A DNA stretch of 64,000 nt from Azohydromonas caseinilytica (GTDB taxonomy: Bacteria; Pseudomonadota; Gammaproteobacteria; Burkholderiales; Burkholderiaceae_C). The stretch lies in NCBI RefSeq assembly GCF_012927045.1, contig NZ_JABBFW010000020.1, positions 32,860 through 96,859 on the forward strand. Reading direction: 5' to 3'. The notes beneath the pieces were generated by a model. It searched no databases. It saw only the letters and a program-made list of their open reading frames with translations, and had not been told where the DNA came from. Both the position numbers and the translations under genes were made by a program. This document shows, piece after piece, positions 1 to 10,968 of this stretch (positions are counted from its first letter, which is position 1; every line of letters starts with the position of its first letter).

Positions 1-852
1 CTTGGCCTGCTGCGGGGCGGCGGGCGCCTCCCGCGTCGTGCCAGCCGATGGGCCCTGCGACCCGCGCAGCAGGCCCAAGGCGTCGAGCGCGAGCGCGCGG
101 CCCGAGGTCTTGGCGGTGAGGAAGGCGATGCGGTCGATGCCTTGTCCCGGCACCGCCTTGAGCAGCGGAAACAGCGTGCCCACCGTCTTGCCGATGCCCG
201 TGGGCGCCTGGGCCAGCAGGCGGCGGCCGCCGCGCGCCGCGCGGTACACGGCCTCGGCCAGGGTGCGCTGCCCGGGGCGGAAGGCGGCATGCGGAAAGGC
301 CAGCGCCTGCAGCGCCGCGTCGCGCGCCGCGCGGTGCGCCGCCTCCAGCCGCGCCCACTGCTCGAAGGCGGCGCAGGCCGACAGCAGCTGCGCCTCCAGC
401 TCGGCCGCCGTGCAGTGGCGGGTGAGCACCGTCTCCTGCCCGCTGCCCAGCTCCAGGTAGACCAGGGCCAGCTCCACGTCGGCGCAGCCCTGCTGGCGGC
501 ACAGCAGCGCGCCGTAGACCATGAGCTGCGCCCAGTGCAGCGTGCGCACGCTCTCGGGCTGGCGCTCCAGCCGGCCGCGGTGGGTTTTCACTTCCTCCAG
601 CCGGTGCAGCGCCGGGTCGTAGCCGTCGGCGCGGCCGCGCACGCGCAGCGCCCCCACCACGCCTTCCAGTGCCAGCTCGCGCTGGTAGCCCGCGCCCCGG
701 CGCGACGCCACCAGCGCATGGCCCTCGATGCCTTCCTGCGCCGTCGGCCCGCCGCTGAAGCGCTGGTCCAGGTCGCCGCGGCGCAGCCCGAACTCGCACA
801 GCGCGCGCACGGCGACGGTGTAGAGCGGAGAGGCATCGGGCTGTGCGGACAT
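1..852 (-). CDS. DinG/XPD-like ATP-dependent DNA helicase with N-terminal PD-(D/E)XK nuclease-like domain (5' part only)
   Basis: The reading frame starts at 852 and runs off the left edge, so only the first 284 residues are visible. Walker A motif APTGIGKT lies at residues 216-223, preceded by FRPGQ (residues 191-195), the Q-motif-like start of an SF2 helicase of the DinG/Rad3/XPD type. Residues about 20-150 resemble a PD-(D/E)XK nuclease fold: D76 in RADGYD and the E-x-K pair E87/K89 in EEVKTH sit at the expected spacing, followed by a beta-rich stretch with a conserved-looking LVYLELGSG. Such enzymes unwind DNA 5' to 3' in repair; the nuclease role is inferred. The iron-sulfur cysteines and helicase motifs II-VI would lie outside the window. 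The gene is divergent from the AraC gene. Confidence 0.8.
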   Translation of the reverse strand, partial: MSAQPDASPLYTVAVRALCEFGLRRGDLDQRFSGGPTAQEGIEGHALVASRRGAGYQRELALEGVVGALRVRGRADGYDPALHRLEEVKTHRGRLERQPESVRTLHWAQLMVYGALLCRQQGCADVELALVYLELGSGQETVLTRHCTAAELEAQLLSACAAFEQWARLEAAHRAARDAALQALAFPHAAFRPGQRTLAEAVYRAARGGRRLLAQAPTGIGKTVGTLFPLLKAVPGQGIDRIAFLTAKTSGRALALDALGLLRGSQGPSAGTTREAPAAPQQAK

Positions 853-986
853 ACAGCCGGGATTGTCGCGTGCGGGCCACCGCGGGTCCGTCGCACGGTT
901 GTCAGGGCAGCCCGGCCCTGCGGCGGGCACGGTGGCGGAGCAGGCTCCAGCCGACATGGAACCGGGACCGCGCGGCCCCAGCCGCT

Positions 987-1013
987 TCATTGTCCAGATC
1001 GCCTGAACAATGA
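987..1013. promoter_or_regulatory. Inverted repeat in the helicase/araC divergent region
   Basis: A perfect 7-bp inverted repeat, TCATTGT (987-993) and ACAATGA (1007-1013), is separated by 13 bp. A further TCATTGA occurs just downstream around 1020. It sits between the two divergent genes, about 115 bp before the AraC start, so it could be an operator for that regulator. This is inference from position and symmetry only. Confidence 0.25.
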
Positions 1014-1127
1014 GGCCACTCATTGACCCTGTTATTCGGGCTTTCTGACCAATCGACGGCTGGATTGCCTGCACGTCCGGCAGGGCGTCCCGGCGGTGCG
1101 CCGCGGCGGGGCGCGGACAATCGCGCC

Positions 1128-1817
1128 ATGGATCGCCGCCTCGAACATGCCCAGGCCTCGCTGCGCCGCTACGCGGGCGAGTACCCGGCGCATGCGCACG
1201 GGCACGCGCAGGTGCTGGTGGGGCTGCAGGGCTGCCTGGAGCTGGAGCTGGACGGACACGCGGCTTTCGTCGATGCCGCCAGCGCGCTGATCGTGCCGGC
1301 GGGCGTGTCGCACGCCTTCCTGGCCGACACGCCGGCGCGCATGCTGGTCATCGACGCGCCGCCCGGGGGCGCGCTGCAGCGCGTGCGCCGCTTCGTGCCG
1401 CCGCCGCACTGGAAGGCGCAGCCGCCCGACGTGCTGGACGCCGAGGCCGCCATCGCGGCCGTCGGCGGCACCGCCACGCTGCTGCAGCGCCGGCGCATCG
1501 ACCTCATGGTGCTGGAGGCGGCGGTGGCCGCGGCGCCGGCGCAGGACTGGTCCACGCCGCGGCTGGCCGGCCTGTGCTTCCTGAGCCCGCAGCGCTTCCA
1601 TGCCCGCTTCACCGAGCTCAGCGGCCTGACGCCCGCGGCCTGGGTGCGCCGCTGCCGGCTGGACGCGGCCGAGCGGCTGATCCGCGCCGGCCTGTCGCTG
1701 GACGCCGCCGCGCTGCAGGTGGGCTACGCCACGGCCAGCGCGCTGGCCTTCGCGCTGCGGCGCGAGCGGGGTTATGGCGCGCGCGCAGTGCGTGCCCGGC
1801 GGAATTTGCAGACCTGA
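1128..1817 (+). CDS. AraC-family transcriptional regulator
   Basis: This 229-residue protein has an N-terminal cupin-like sensing domain (about residues 10-95, with a HAHGHAQ metal-cupin-like stretch) and a C-terminal AraC-type double helix-turn-helix (about residues 145-225). The second HTH contains the family signature AALQVGYATASALAFALRRERGY. The ATG at 1128 gives a protein of typical length for the small cupin-AraC class and starts where the conserved beta strands begin; longer upstream starts would add a low-complexity tail. It is divergent from the helicase gene, and the inducer and targets cannot be told from sequence. An inverted repeat upstream may be its own operator. Confidence 0.85.
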   Translation: MDRRLEHAQASLRRYAGEYPAHAHGHAQVLVGLQGCLELELDGHAAFVDAASALIVPAGVSHAFLADTPARMLVIDAPPGGALQRVRRFVPPPHWKAQPPDVLDAEAAIAAVGGTATLLQRRRIDLMVLEAAVAAAPAQDWSTPRLAGLCFLSPQRFHARFTELSGLTPAAWVRRCRLDAAERLIRAGLSLDAAALQVGYATASALAFALRRERGYGARAVRARRNLQT

Positions 1818-1929
1818 GTGGCCTGATCCGTCAGGGCCGCAGTAATTGCGCCCCCGGGGATGCTTTGCTTTTCCACATTCCGCCGAGTTGCACGGCAAAG
1901 GCCATGTCCAGGCCGTTTCAATAAGTTTC

Positions 1930-2385
1930 TTAGGAGAAAGTGCCCCAGCCGCCGCCGGGCGTGCCGAGTTGGACACCAGCGCCGTAAAACTCGGCGTGCC
2001 CGATATAGGTATTGTCCTTGAAGAAAGTCACCTGGAAACCGCCGACGCCGATACCGATGCCGGCCGCCTGGAAAGTGATGCCTTCGGCGTTCTTGAGCGT
2101 GTGCGGGTCCACGTTGAAGGAGGCTTGCCCGCCGAGAGTTCCCGTGGCGCCGAGGCCGGCCACGAGCCCCTTGCCGTTGAACGTGAGGGACAGGCCGTCC
2201 GGGAAGTTCAGGTTCAGGTCCACCTGCAGGTAGATGAAGACATAGGCACAGGCGCCGGACGCGCTGCTGGTGGTCCAGGTCTGCGCGGAAACGTCGAGAT
2301 CCGCATATCGGGCTCCCATTTCAGCGTAATGGCGGGTAATGGCTTTGTGCGTTTCTTCAGCACGCATGACGATTTCCTGGCTCAT
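1930..2385 (-). CDS. Small beta-rich protein resembling the VapA/VapB virulence-associated family
   Basis: The protein has 151 residues. The start at 2385 is chosen over an upstream start (2475) because GGGAG lies about nine bases before this ATG. The N-terminal 30 residues look helical; the rest is beta-rich and glycine-rich. The C-terminal third reads FQVTFFKDNTYIGH followed by a glycine-rich end (GGGWGTFS). That pattern, a beta hairpin with an FF-x(5)-GH turn and a terminal GGG-x-G-aromatic motif, is how I remember the closed beta-barrel of Rhodococcus equi Vap proteins and their Gram-negative relatives. There is no obvious signal peptide, unlike VapA. Base composition is lower in GC than its neighbours and both flanks are AT-richer, hinting at acquisition. 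Family assignment is pattern-based and uncertain; a beta-barrel or jacalin/aerolysin-like small protein is an alternative. Confidence 0.5.
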   Translation of the reverse strand: MSQEIVMRAEETHKAITRHYAEMGARYADLDVSAQTWTTSSASGACAYVFIYLQVDLNLNFPDGLSLTFNGKGLVAGLGATGTLGGQASFNVDPHTLKNAEGITFQAAGIGIGVGGFQVTFFKDNTYIGHAEFYGAGVQLGTPGGGWGTFS

Positions 2386-2837
2386 GGACTCGACTCCCAG
2401 TGGGAACTTTTCTTGGGCTGTTTTGTAGGGTGTCCAAGTACGCAGCCCATAGCCGTACAAGACCCGAAATGGCAATTTCCATCCATGCGCGTCTGATTAA
2501 CCAGGTGCTGCCACGCGCAATTACTGCGACAAAGCCGAAAACAGGTGCATACGATAAAAAACCAAATCCAATCTGGATAGATGTAAGAAATGGTTAGGAA
2601 GTTGATACCGTGAATTTTTCACGTTTGCCGTCTCGTGTCCGGCATGGCGGCGGGACATGCCCGGTGGCGATTTACGGCGCGTGCCTGCAAGAACAAGGCG
2701 GCCCGCCGACGGCATGGCGGGGGACGCCGTGCAGGGCGCCATGGGAAGCTTGAACGAGCTTCGGGCCGGCACCGCGCGACGGCAGGACGCGAGTTTCTAG
2801 ACATTTCCGCCCCGTGTTCCGCCGCATCCTGCGCGGC
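2386..2837. other. AT-richer intergenic region without a supported gene
   Basis: This 450-bp stretch separates the Vap-like gene from the DMT transporter. Its first half is clearly less GC-rich than the surroundings. Short open frames on both strands lack ribosome-binding sites and protein-like composition. It presumably holds the promoters of the two divergent neighbours, but I see no clear motif. Confidence 0.4.
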
Positions 2838-3809
2838 ATGAACAGCGATCCCAAAACCGGCGTCGTCCTGGTGCTGACGGCCGCCACCCTCTGGGGCACC
2901 ACGGGCACCGCTCAATCCCTGGCCACGGGTGCGCTGTCGCCGCTGTGGTTTGGCGCGCTGCGCCTGCTGGTGGCGGCGGCCTTCTTCGCCTGCTGCTTTG
3001 CGGCGCAGCGCGGGCGCGGTCTAGCGCCAGCCACGGCGCGCAGCGTGCCCTTGCCGCTGCCGGCGCTGCTGGGCGCGGGGCTGAGCATGGCGGCCTACAA
3101 CCTGACTTTCTTTGCCGGCGTGCGCGGGGCCGGCGTGGCGGTGGGCACCGCCATCGCGCTGGGCAGCGGGCCGGTGTGGGCCGGCGTGCTGCAGTCGCTG
3201 CTGGCGCGGCAGGTGCCCGCGGCCGGCTGGTGGCTGGGCACGGCCCTGGCCGTGGGCGGCGGCGTGCTGATGACGCTGGCCGGCGGCGGCACGGCCGGTG
3301 GCGTCGCGCTGGGCGGCGTGGTGCTGTGCCTGCTCTCGGGCCTGTCCTACGCCGCCTACACGCTGCTGAGCCAGCGGCTGCTGCGCAGCCTGGCGCCCTC
3401 GGCCGTGACGCTGCAGGCCTTCGTCGTCGCGGCGGCGCTGGCCGTGCCGGCGGCGTGGTGGGAGTCCGGCGCGCTGGCGCTGCGCTGGGCCGACGGCCTG
3501 GCCGTGCTCTACGTGGGCGTGGTCACCGCGGGCATCGCCTACCTGCTGTTCAGCCATGCGCTGCGCCACGTCAGCGCCGCCTCGGCCGTGACGCTGACGC
3601 TGGGCGAACCGGTGGTGGCCTTCATGCTGGCCGTTGCCGTGGTGGGCGAGCGTCCCTCGGCGTGGGCCTTCCTGGGCCTGCTGCTGGTCGTGGCCGGCGT
3701 GCTGGCGGTGGTGCGCAACGAGCTGGCCGGTGCCGCGAAGCAGGGACATGCGTCCGGCGCCCCGGCCGATGCGGCAAGCTCGCGCCAGCTCTCGCCCAGC
3801 GGCTCCTGA
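2838..3809 (+). CDS. EamA/DMT-family inner-membrane transporter
   Basis: The 323-residue protein has ten predicted hydrophobic segments arranged as two EamA repeats (about residues 8-140 and 150-290), the usual layout of drug/metabolite transporters such as RhtA/YdcZ-type exporters. The first repeat opens with the typical ATLWGTTGT segment, and the second ends with a VVGERPSAWAFLGLLLVVAG block like other EamA C-termini. The ATG at 2838 is chosen because the family normally starts a few residues before the first helix. The last 35 residues are hydrophilic and variable. The substrate cannot be inferred; amino-acid or metabolite efflux is the family norm. It stands alone, followed after 40 bp by a DUF1810 gene in the same direction. 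Confidence 0.88.
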   Translation: MNSDPKTGVVLVLTAATLWGTTGTAQSLATGALSPLWFGALRLLVAAAFFACCFAAQRGRGLAPATARSVPLPLPALLGAGLSMAAYNLTFFAGVRGAGVAVGTAIALGSGPVWAGVLQSLLARQVPAAGWWLGTALAVGGGVLMTLAGGGTAGGVALGGVVLCLLSGLSYAAYTLLSQRLLRSLAPSAVTLQAFVVAAALAVPAAWWESGALALRWADGLAVLYVGVVTAGIAYLLFSHALRHVSAASAVTLTLGEPVVAFMLAVAVVGERPSAWAFLGLLLVVAGVLAVVRNELAGAAKQGHASGAPADAASSRQLSPSGS

Positions 3810-3849
3810 CCCCAGGCGCGCGGCGGGCGGGGGCTTCCAGGAAGCCGCC

Positions 3850-4278
3850 ATGGACGACCCCTTCGACCTGAACCGTTTCGTCGCCGCGCAGGACCCGGTG
3901 CTGGCACACGTGCGCGCCGAGCTGGCCGCCGGCGACAAGCGCAGCCACTGGATGTGGTTCGTGTTCCCGCAGCTCAAGTCGCTGGGCCGCAGCGCCACGG
4001 CGCTGCACTACGGCCTGGCCTCGCGCGAGGAGGCGCTGGCCTACTGGCGCCACCCGCTGCTGGGCCCGCGCCTGCGCGAGTGCACGGCGCTGGTGCTGGG
4101 CGTGCCCGCGCCGCGCAGCGCGCACGCCATCTTCCATTCCCCCGACGACCTGAAGTTCCGCTCCTGCATGACGCTGTTCGCCGCCGTGGCACCCGAGGAG
4201 CCGCTGTTCCGGCAGGCGCTGGAGCGGTTCTATGACGGGCCGGATGGGAGGACGCTGGAACTGCTGGGCACGCCCTGA
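3850..4278 (+). CDS. DUF1810 family protein
   Basis: This 142-residue protein matches the DUF1810 family over its full length. It begins with the characteristic FDLNRFVAAQ, followed by the conserved HWMWFVFPQL segment (residues about 38-47), a GRSATALHYGL motif, and the C-terminal DDLKFRSCMTLF block. Family members are small cytoplasmic proteins; structures of relatives resemble ADP-ribosyl or macro-like folds, but the biochemical function is unproven. The start at 3850 places the conserved motif at the usual distance from the N-terminus. It may be co-transcribed with the upstream transporter because the gap is only 40 bp. Confidence 0.85.
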   Translation: MDDPFDLNRFVAAQDPVLAHVRAELAAGDKRSHWMWFVFPQLKSLGRSATALHYGLASREEALAYWRHPLLGPRLRECTALVLGVPAPRSAHAIFHSPDDLKFRSCMTLFAAVAPEEPLFRQALERFYDGPDGRTLELLGTP

Positions 4279-4520
4279 CGCGCCACGGGCCGCACTGCCG
4301 CGGTCCTGGCTGGCGACGCTGTATTTCTTGCACGCCGGAGCCCGCCTTGAGGCATTTCAAGGGCGCGTCAGCTCCGCGCACCACAATCGCGCTCGGTTCA
4401 CGCCGGGCAGGCGTGGGCAGCGGCATCCGGGCAGGAGACAGCCCGGATGCCGGCACAGGCCGGCGGCATGGCAGTGGCACCGCTTCTTGAAAACAGAACG
4501 AATACCGAACAAGAGAAAAC

Positions 4521-7313
<2,793 letters not shown>

Positions 7314-7752
7314 GCGCTGCCGGCGCGTCGAGCTTCCGACATAACCCTTCAAATTTCCCGGCATTCTCGCGCCCATCCCACTCCCGCCTCCGCAGCCGCC
7401 ACGAGCAAGTCGGATTTCATTCCGGCTGTTTCACATGATCACAAATGGAAAATGTTTTGTGTTCGCTGTGTGACACTGCAGTCGTAAATTGGCGGTGCGC
7501 CTCGGAATCGGCTTGGGCGTGAGTTTGATACGAGTACGCCGCCTGGAAAAATATGGCGTGGCAACGCTTGCCAGTATGGGTTGGTGCTGCTTTGCGCCGA
7601 ATCGCTGGGTTCCGCGAGGTAAAGCGCAGCAGGTGCGCAAGTTCTCGCGTCGCCGGCTTTGGGATCGGTATGGATCTCACAGAGACAAACGCTTGATCTT
7701 GTCTTGCGGACCGCCTGGTGTCCGGGGCTGAAGCGGGGCAGGGGAGGGGGCG
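7314..7752. other. Intergenic region before the phosphoethanolamine-transferase-like gene
   Basis: This 439-bp region is distinctly AT-richer than flanking DNA, especially 7380-7700, and holds no protein-like ORF. It ends with a strong purine-rich ribosome-binding site (GGGGAGGGGG) directly before the ATG at 7753. The composition shift continues into the downstream gene and suggests that the region and that gene came in together. Confidence 0.4.
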
Positions 7753-10233
7753 ATGAGCGAACAGGATTGGATTGCCCAGCTTCAGGCCCAGGTCGAACCC
7801 ATACTCCGGCAGGTGGCCATCTGGACGCGGCGGGAGTTTTTTCTGGCTGGCGCCCTGCTGTTGGCGTTGGTTCTCTTGAAGAAGAAGCAGCGGACCGCGG
7901 CGGCCTTCAGCGTCCTGGCGGGGTGGACGTGGATGGCGTTCCATGACTCGGTGACGGAATATTTCCATTCCCTGGGCTCGGATTCCTTTGCGGAGGCCCA
8001 GAATTTCGACTGGCATGAAGCCATGTTCTGGTTCACGACCTTGCGGGAGGTCGTCACGCCCGATTGGAGCCTGGGCAATTTCGTGCCTGTCGTTGCCGTC
8101 GCTTTGGCTGCATTTTGGGGCATGCAGACGGTGTCCGGGCGGCGCCATTCCGGCGGGGAAATTGATTATCGGCTGCCCGTCGTGGTGGCCTCGGTGGCCA
8201 TCTGTATCGCCGTGCTCCGCGTGGTCGGAGTCACGACGGGATTTTATCTGAGCAATTCAAACTCTTTTTCTTCACTGAAAAAGAATTTTGACACGCCCGT
8301 GCCCGGCATCGCAGGTACCGGCAACGATATCAAGATCGTGGTCTATATCGGCGAGTCCACCTCGGTCATGAACATGTCGGTCTACGGTTATGGCAGGAAT
8401 ACCACGCCCAACTTGAAGCGCCTGCATGAAGAGGCCGACAATCTGCTGGTTTTTCATGATGTCTTCTCGACCCACACCCATACCAGTTTTTCATTGTTGG
8501 AGGCCTTGTCTTTTGCCGTTGACACTCGGGAAAACTACTTGCCCATCAATGCCCGGCGACGGCTTTCCATCATCGATGTGCTGCAAAGCAATGGCATCCC
8601 GACGGCGCTGATCAGCAATCAAGGCAAGGCAGGCACCTGGAACCAGGCGTCTTCCATCATTTTCAAGAATGCGAGCCGGACTTTCAGTATCCGATCGGAA
8701 TTGGCCGGCAGCCGTGACGTGGCCTTGAAGCGGCCCTGGGACCATGAGTTCTTCCTGCAGCAGGTGCAGCCGGCGGGAGCGGGGCTGAGCTTGCCGGCAA
8801 GAGTGACCTTTTTGCATTCCTATGCCGGCCATGGAAAATATTTCGAAAATATTCCGCCGGCTTACCGACTCCCCGTCGATCGCCAGTACGAGGGCATCGC
8901 TCCAGCGCTTCTGTTCGGTTTTTCGGGCAACCACCTGAAGGATCTCGAACAATACGATGCGGCGGTCAAGTATATCGATGAGTCACTCTGCAAAATCATC
9001 GAGTTGGTCAGGCGCTCGGTGCAGCCCATCGTCCTTGTTTATTTTTCAGATCATGGCGAATCCATTTACACGGGGCGGGGGCATGAATCGTCGCGTTTCA
9101 CCCACGAGATGGCGCGTGTGCCGCTGGTGATGTACTTCAATGATGCCGCCAGGCGGGCGCACGAGGAACTGTTCCAAAAATACAGCGGCCTGTCCCGGTC
9201 GGCCAACAGTTCCACGCTGGCCCAAGTGCCGAGTACGCTGCTGGACTTGCTGGGCGCCCGCATCGAGCCGCGCGACGCCGCAAAGCTCATTCCCACCGCC
9301 GTGGTCGGCGAGAAAACGGCTCATCCGCCCATCATGGTGCGGCAGACGGCCGCAGGCATCGAGTATTTGAGAATTGACCGTCCGGGCTTGGAGTTGCCTG
9401 AAAATCCGGGCCGCAAGGCTTTCGAAAGCAAGGACCTTGCTTCCGCAGTTCATGTCCTCAACCGGCATAAATCCAAAGGCATGGGCTTGGTCTGCTATGG
9501 GCCCGCCCAAACGCTGGGCGCGGCGTTGCGAGGCAGCCTGGTTTCCGACTGCCTGCAGCTTGATTTGACTGAAGGGGGCCAGGCCGCCGGCCCTGGTCCG
9601 ACCGCGCTTGCGCTGGCGCCGGTCCTGCCGAGAATCCTGCAGATTGCGGCAAACCGGCAAATGGCTCTCTGGCTGCGCGCGCAGGGTTCAATGGCGCCCG
9701 GTCAGTGCGAACAGCTTGCACGCTCGGTCGAGGAAATGAAGGCCAAGCCCAGAAGCGTCATGGTCGAGTTTCCCGCCGCGGCGCTGCCCGAAACCGCGGC
9801 GCTGGAGTCTTGCGCCCAGGCATTTGCCAAGGCCGGCATCATGCTTTCGTACCGGGTTCCGGTAGAACCGGCCCGAGGCTGTGCCGAGGCGCTCGCTCTG
9901 GGAAAATCTTTCAATGACACGGAAATGTGCCTCTCGTTCCGCAGGAAATTGGCCGCGGTTCGCGACAGCCGGTTGTTTGCCGATATCGTCTTTGAATATC
10001 CAAGCATTCAAGCCATCGAGCATGCGGACCGGGACCGGCATTTTTCCTGGAACCTTGTCCAGGTGCAGGCCGGGGATTATTTCGACATTTCACCGGAACG
10101 TTTCCGGATGGTGGTGCCGGACGGCAACGATCCCAACAGTCCCCGCCCTGTGAACGCGACACCGCATTGGAGCCGCATGAGGCCGTCCGAGGGCGAACCG
10201 CGCCTTGTGCGCGCGGCGGCTGCCGTCGAGTAG
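7753..10233 (+). CDS. Phosphoethanolamine-transferase-like membrane protein (EptA/CptA superfamily) with a long C-terminal extension
   Basis: The 826-residue protein has hydrophobic N-terminal segments (about residues 28-60, 108-125 and 140-165) and then an alkaline-phosphatase-fold catalytic domain (about 190-530). It shows the family signature GESTSVMNMSVYGY with metal ligand E201, a threonine-rich nucleophile region STHTHTSFSL (residues 239-248), the metal-binding pair D433/H434 in FSDHGES, and H451 in RFTHEMARVP. Relatives transfer phosphoethanolamine from phosphatidylethanolamine to lipid A or LPS core sugars in the periplasm, giving resistance to cationic peptides. Residues about 540-826 are not part of these enzymes; they show alternating beta/alpha patterning and end near the C-terminus with YFDISPERFRMVVP. 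The gene is AT-richer than its neighbours. The exact substrate, and whether the extension is enzymatic, are unknown. Confidence 0.8.
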   Translation: MSEQDWIAQLQAQVEPILRQVAIWTRREFFLAGALLLALVLLKKKQRTAAAFSVLAGWTWMAFHDSVTEYFHSLGSDSFAEAQNFDWHEAMFWFTTLREVVTPDWSLGNFVPVVAVALAAFWGMQTVSGRRHSGGEIDYRLPVVVASVAICIAVLRVVGVTTGFYLSNSNSFSSLKKNFDTPVPGIAGTGNDIKIVVYIGESTSVMNMSVYGYGRNTTPNLKRLHEEADNLLVFHDVFSTHTHTSFSLLEALSFAVDTRENYLPINARRRLSIIDVLQSNGIPTALISNQGKAGTWNQASSIIFKNASRTFSIRSELAGSRDVALKRPWDHEFFLQQVQPAGAGLSLPARVTFLHSYAGHGKYFENIPPAYRLPVDRQYEGIAPALLFGFSGNHLKDLEQYDAAVKYIDESLCKIIELVRRSVQPIVLVYFSDHGESIYTGRGHESSRFTHEMARVPLVMYFNDAARRAHEELFQKYSGLSRSANSSTLAQVPSTLLDLLGARIEPRDAAKLIPTAVVGEKTAHPPIMVRQTAAGIEYLRIDRPGLELPENPGRKAFESKDLASAVHVLNRHKSKGMGLVCYGPAQTLGAALRGSLVSDCLQLDLTEGGQAAGPGPTALALAPVLPRILQIAANRQMALWLRAQGSMAPGQCEQLARSVEEMKAKPRSVMVEFPAAALPETAALESCAQAFAKAGIMLSYRVPVEPARGCAEALALGKSFNDTEMCLSFRRKLAAVRDSRLFADIVFEYPSIQAIEHADRDRHFSWNLVQVQAGDYFDISPERFRMVVPDGNDPNSPRPVNATPHWSRMRPSEGEPRLVRAAAAVE

Positions 10234-10320
10234 CAGGGCGTCGCGCCCGCCCGGCACCGAGGCCGGCAAGGCTTCAGCGGCGCGGCAGGCCCGACGCGCC
10301 GCTGGCGGTGGCGCGTCGGC

Positions 10321-10968
10321 TCAATGGGGCGCCGCGGTGCCGCTTTCGTCGGCAATGCGCCGCAGCGCCTGCATGAAAGCCTCGGGCGGCTGCGCGCCCT
10401 GGATCAGGTAGCGCTCGTTCACGATCACGGACGGCACCGACTGGATGCCCAGCCGCTGCCAGCGGTGTTCCTGCTCACGCACCTCCTCGGCGTAGCGGCC
10501 CTCCTCGAGCACCTGCCGCCCCTCGGCCTCGTCGAGCCCGGCCTCCCGGGCCGCCGCCAGCAGCACGGCCGGGTCGGAAGGGTTCAGGTCGTCGGCGTGG
10601 TAGGCCTTGAGCAGCGCGCGCTTGAGCTCCAGCTGCCGGCCCTGCAGTCCGGCCCAGTGCAGCAGCCGGTGGCCGTCGAAGGTGTTCCAGATGCGGGTGC
10701 GCGGGCCGAAGCTGAAGCCCACGGCCTCGCCGCGCTCGCGCAGGTAGGCGCGGGTTTCTTCGAGCTGGGCCGGGGTGCGGCCGTACTTGCGCGCCAGGTG
10801 CTCGGTGCTGTCCTCGCCCTCCGGTCCCATGGCGGGATTGAGCTCGAAGGGCTGCAGCCGGATCTGCACCGGCACGTCGGGCAGCTGCCGCAGCGCGCTT
10901 TCCAGCGCGTACAGGCCGACGGCGCACCAGGGGCAGGCGATGTCGGAAACGAAATCGATCTTCAGCAT
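10321..10968 (-). CDS. DsbA-family oxidoreductase, FrnE-like
   Basis: The 215-residue protein is a DsbA/2-hydroxychromene-2-carboxylate-isomerase-fold thioredoxin relative. The redox motif is C12-P-W-C15 in DIACPWCAVG, typical of FrnE-type cytoplasmic members, which catalyse dithiol-disulfide exchange. Conserved downstream elements are the NTFDGHRLLHWA stretch (about residues 95-106) and the cis-proline loop GIQSVPSVIVN (about 175-185). There is no signal peptide, so it should act in the cytoplasm. The start at 10968 overlaps the last bases of the upstream rlmN-like gene by seven nucleotides, so the two are translationally coupled. Confidence 0.88.
   Translation of the reverse strand: MLKIDFVSDIACPWCAVGLYALESALRQLPDVPVQIRLQPFELNPAMGPEGEDSTEHLARKYGRTPAQLEETRAYLRERGEAVGFSFGPRTRIWNTFDGHRLLHWAGLQGRQLELKRALLKAYHADDLNPSDPAVLLAAAREAGLDEAEGRQVLEEGRYAEEVREQEHRWQRLGIQSVPSVIVNERYLIQGAQPPEAFMQALRRIADESGTAAPH

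Noticed and set aside
2521..2772. An 83-codon minus-strand frame in the gap before the DMT transporter
   Set aside because: No ribosome-binding site, no protein-like composition and no recognisable family.
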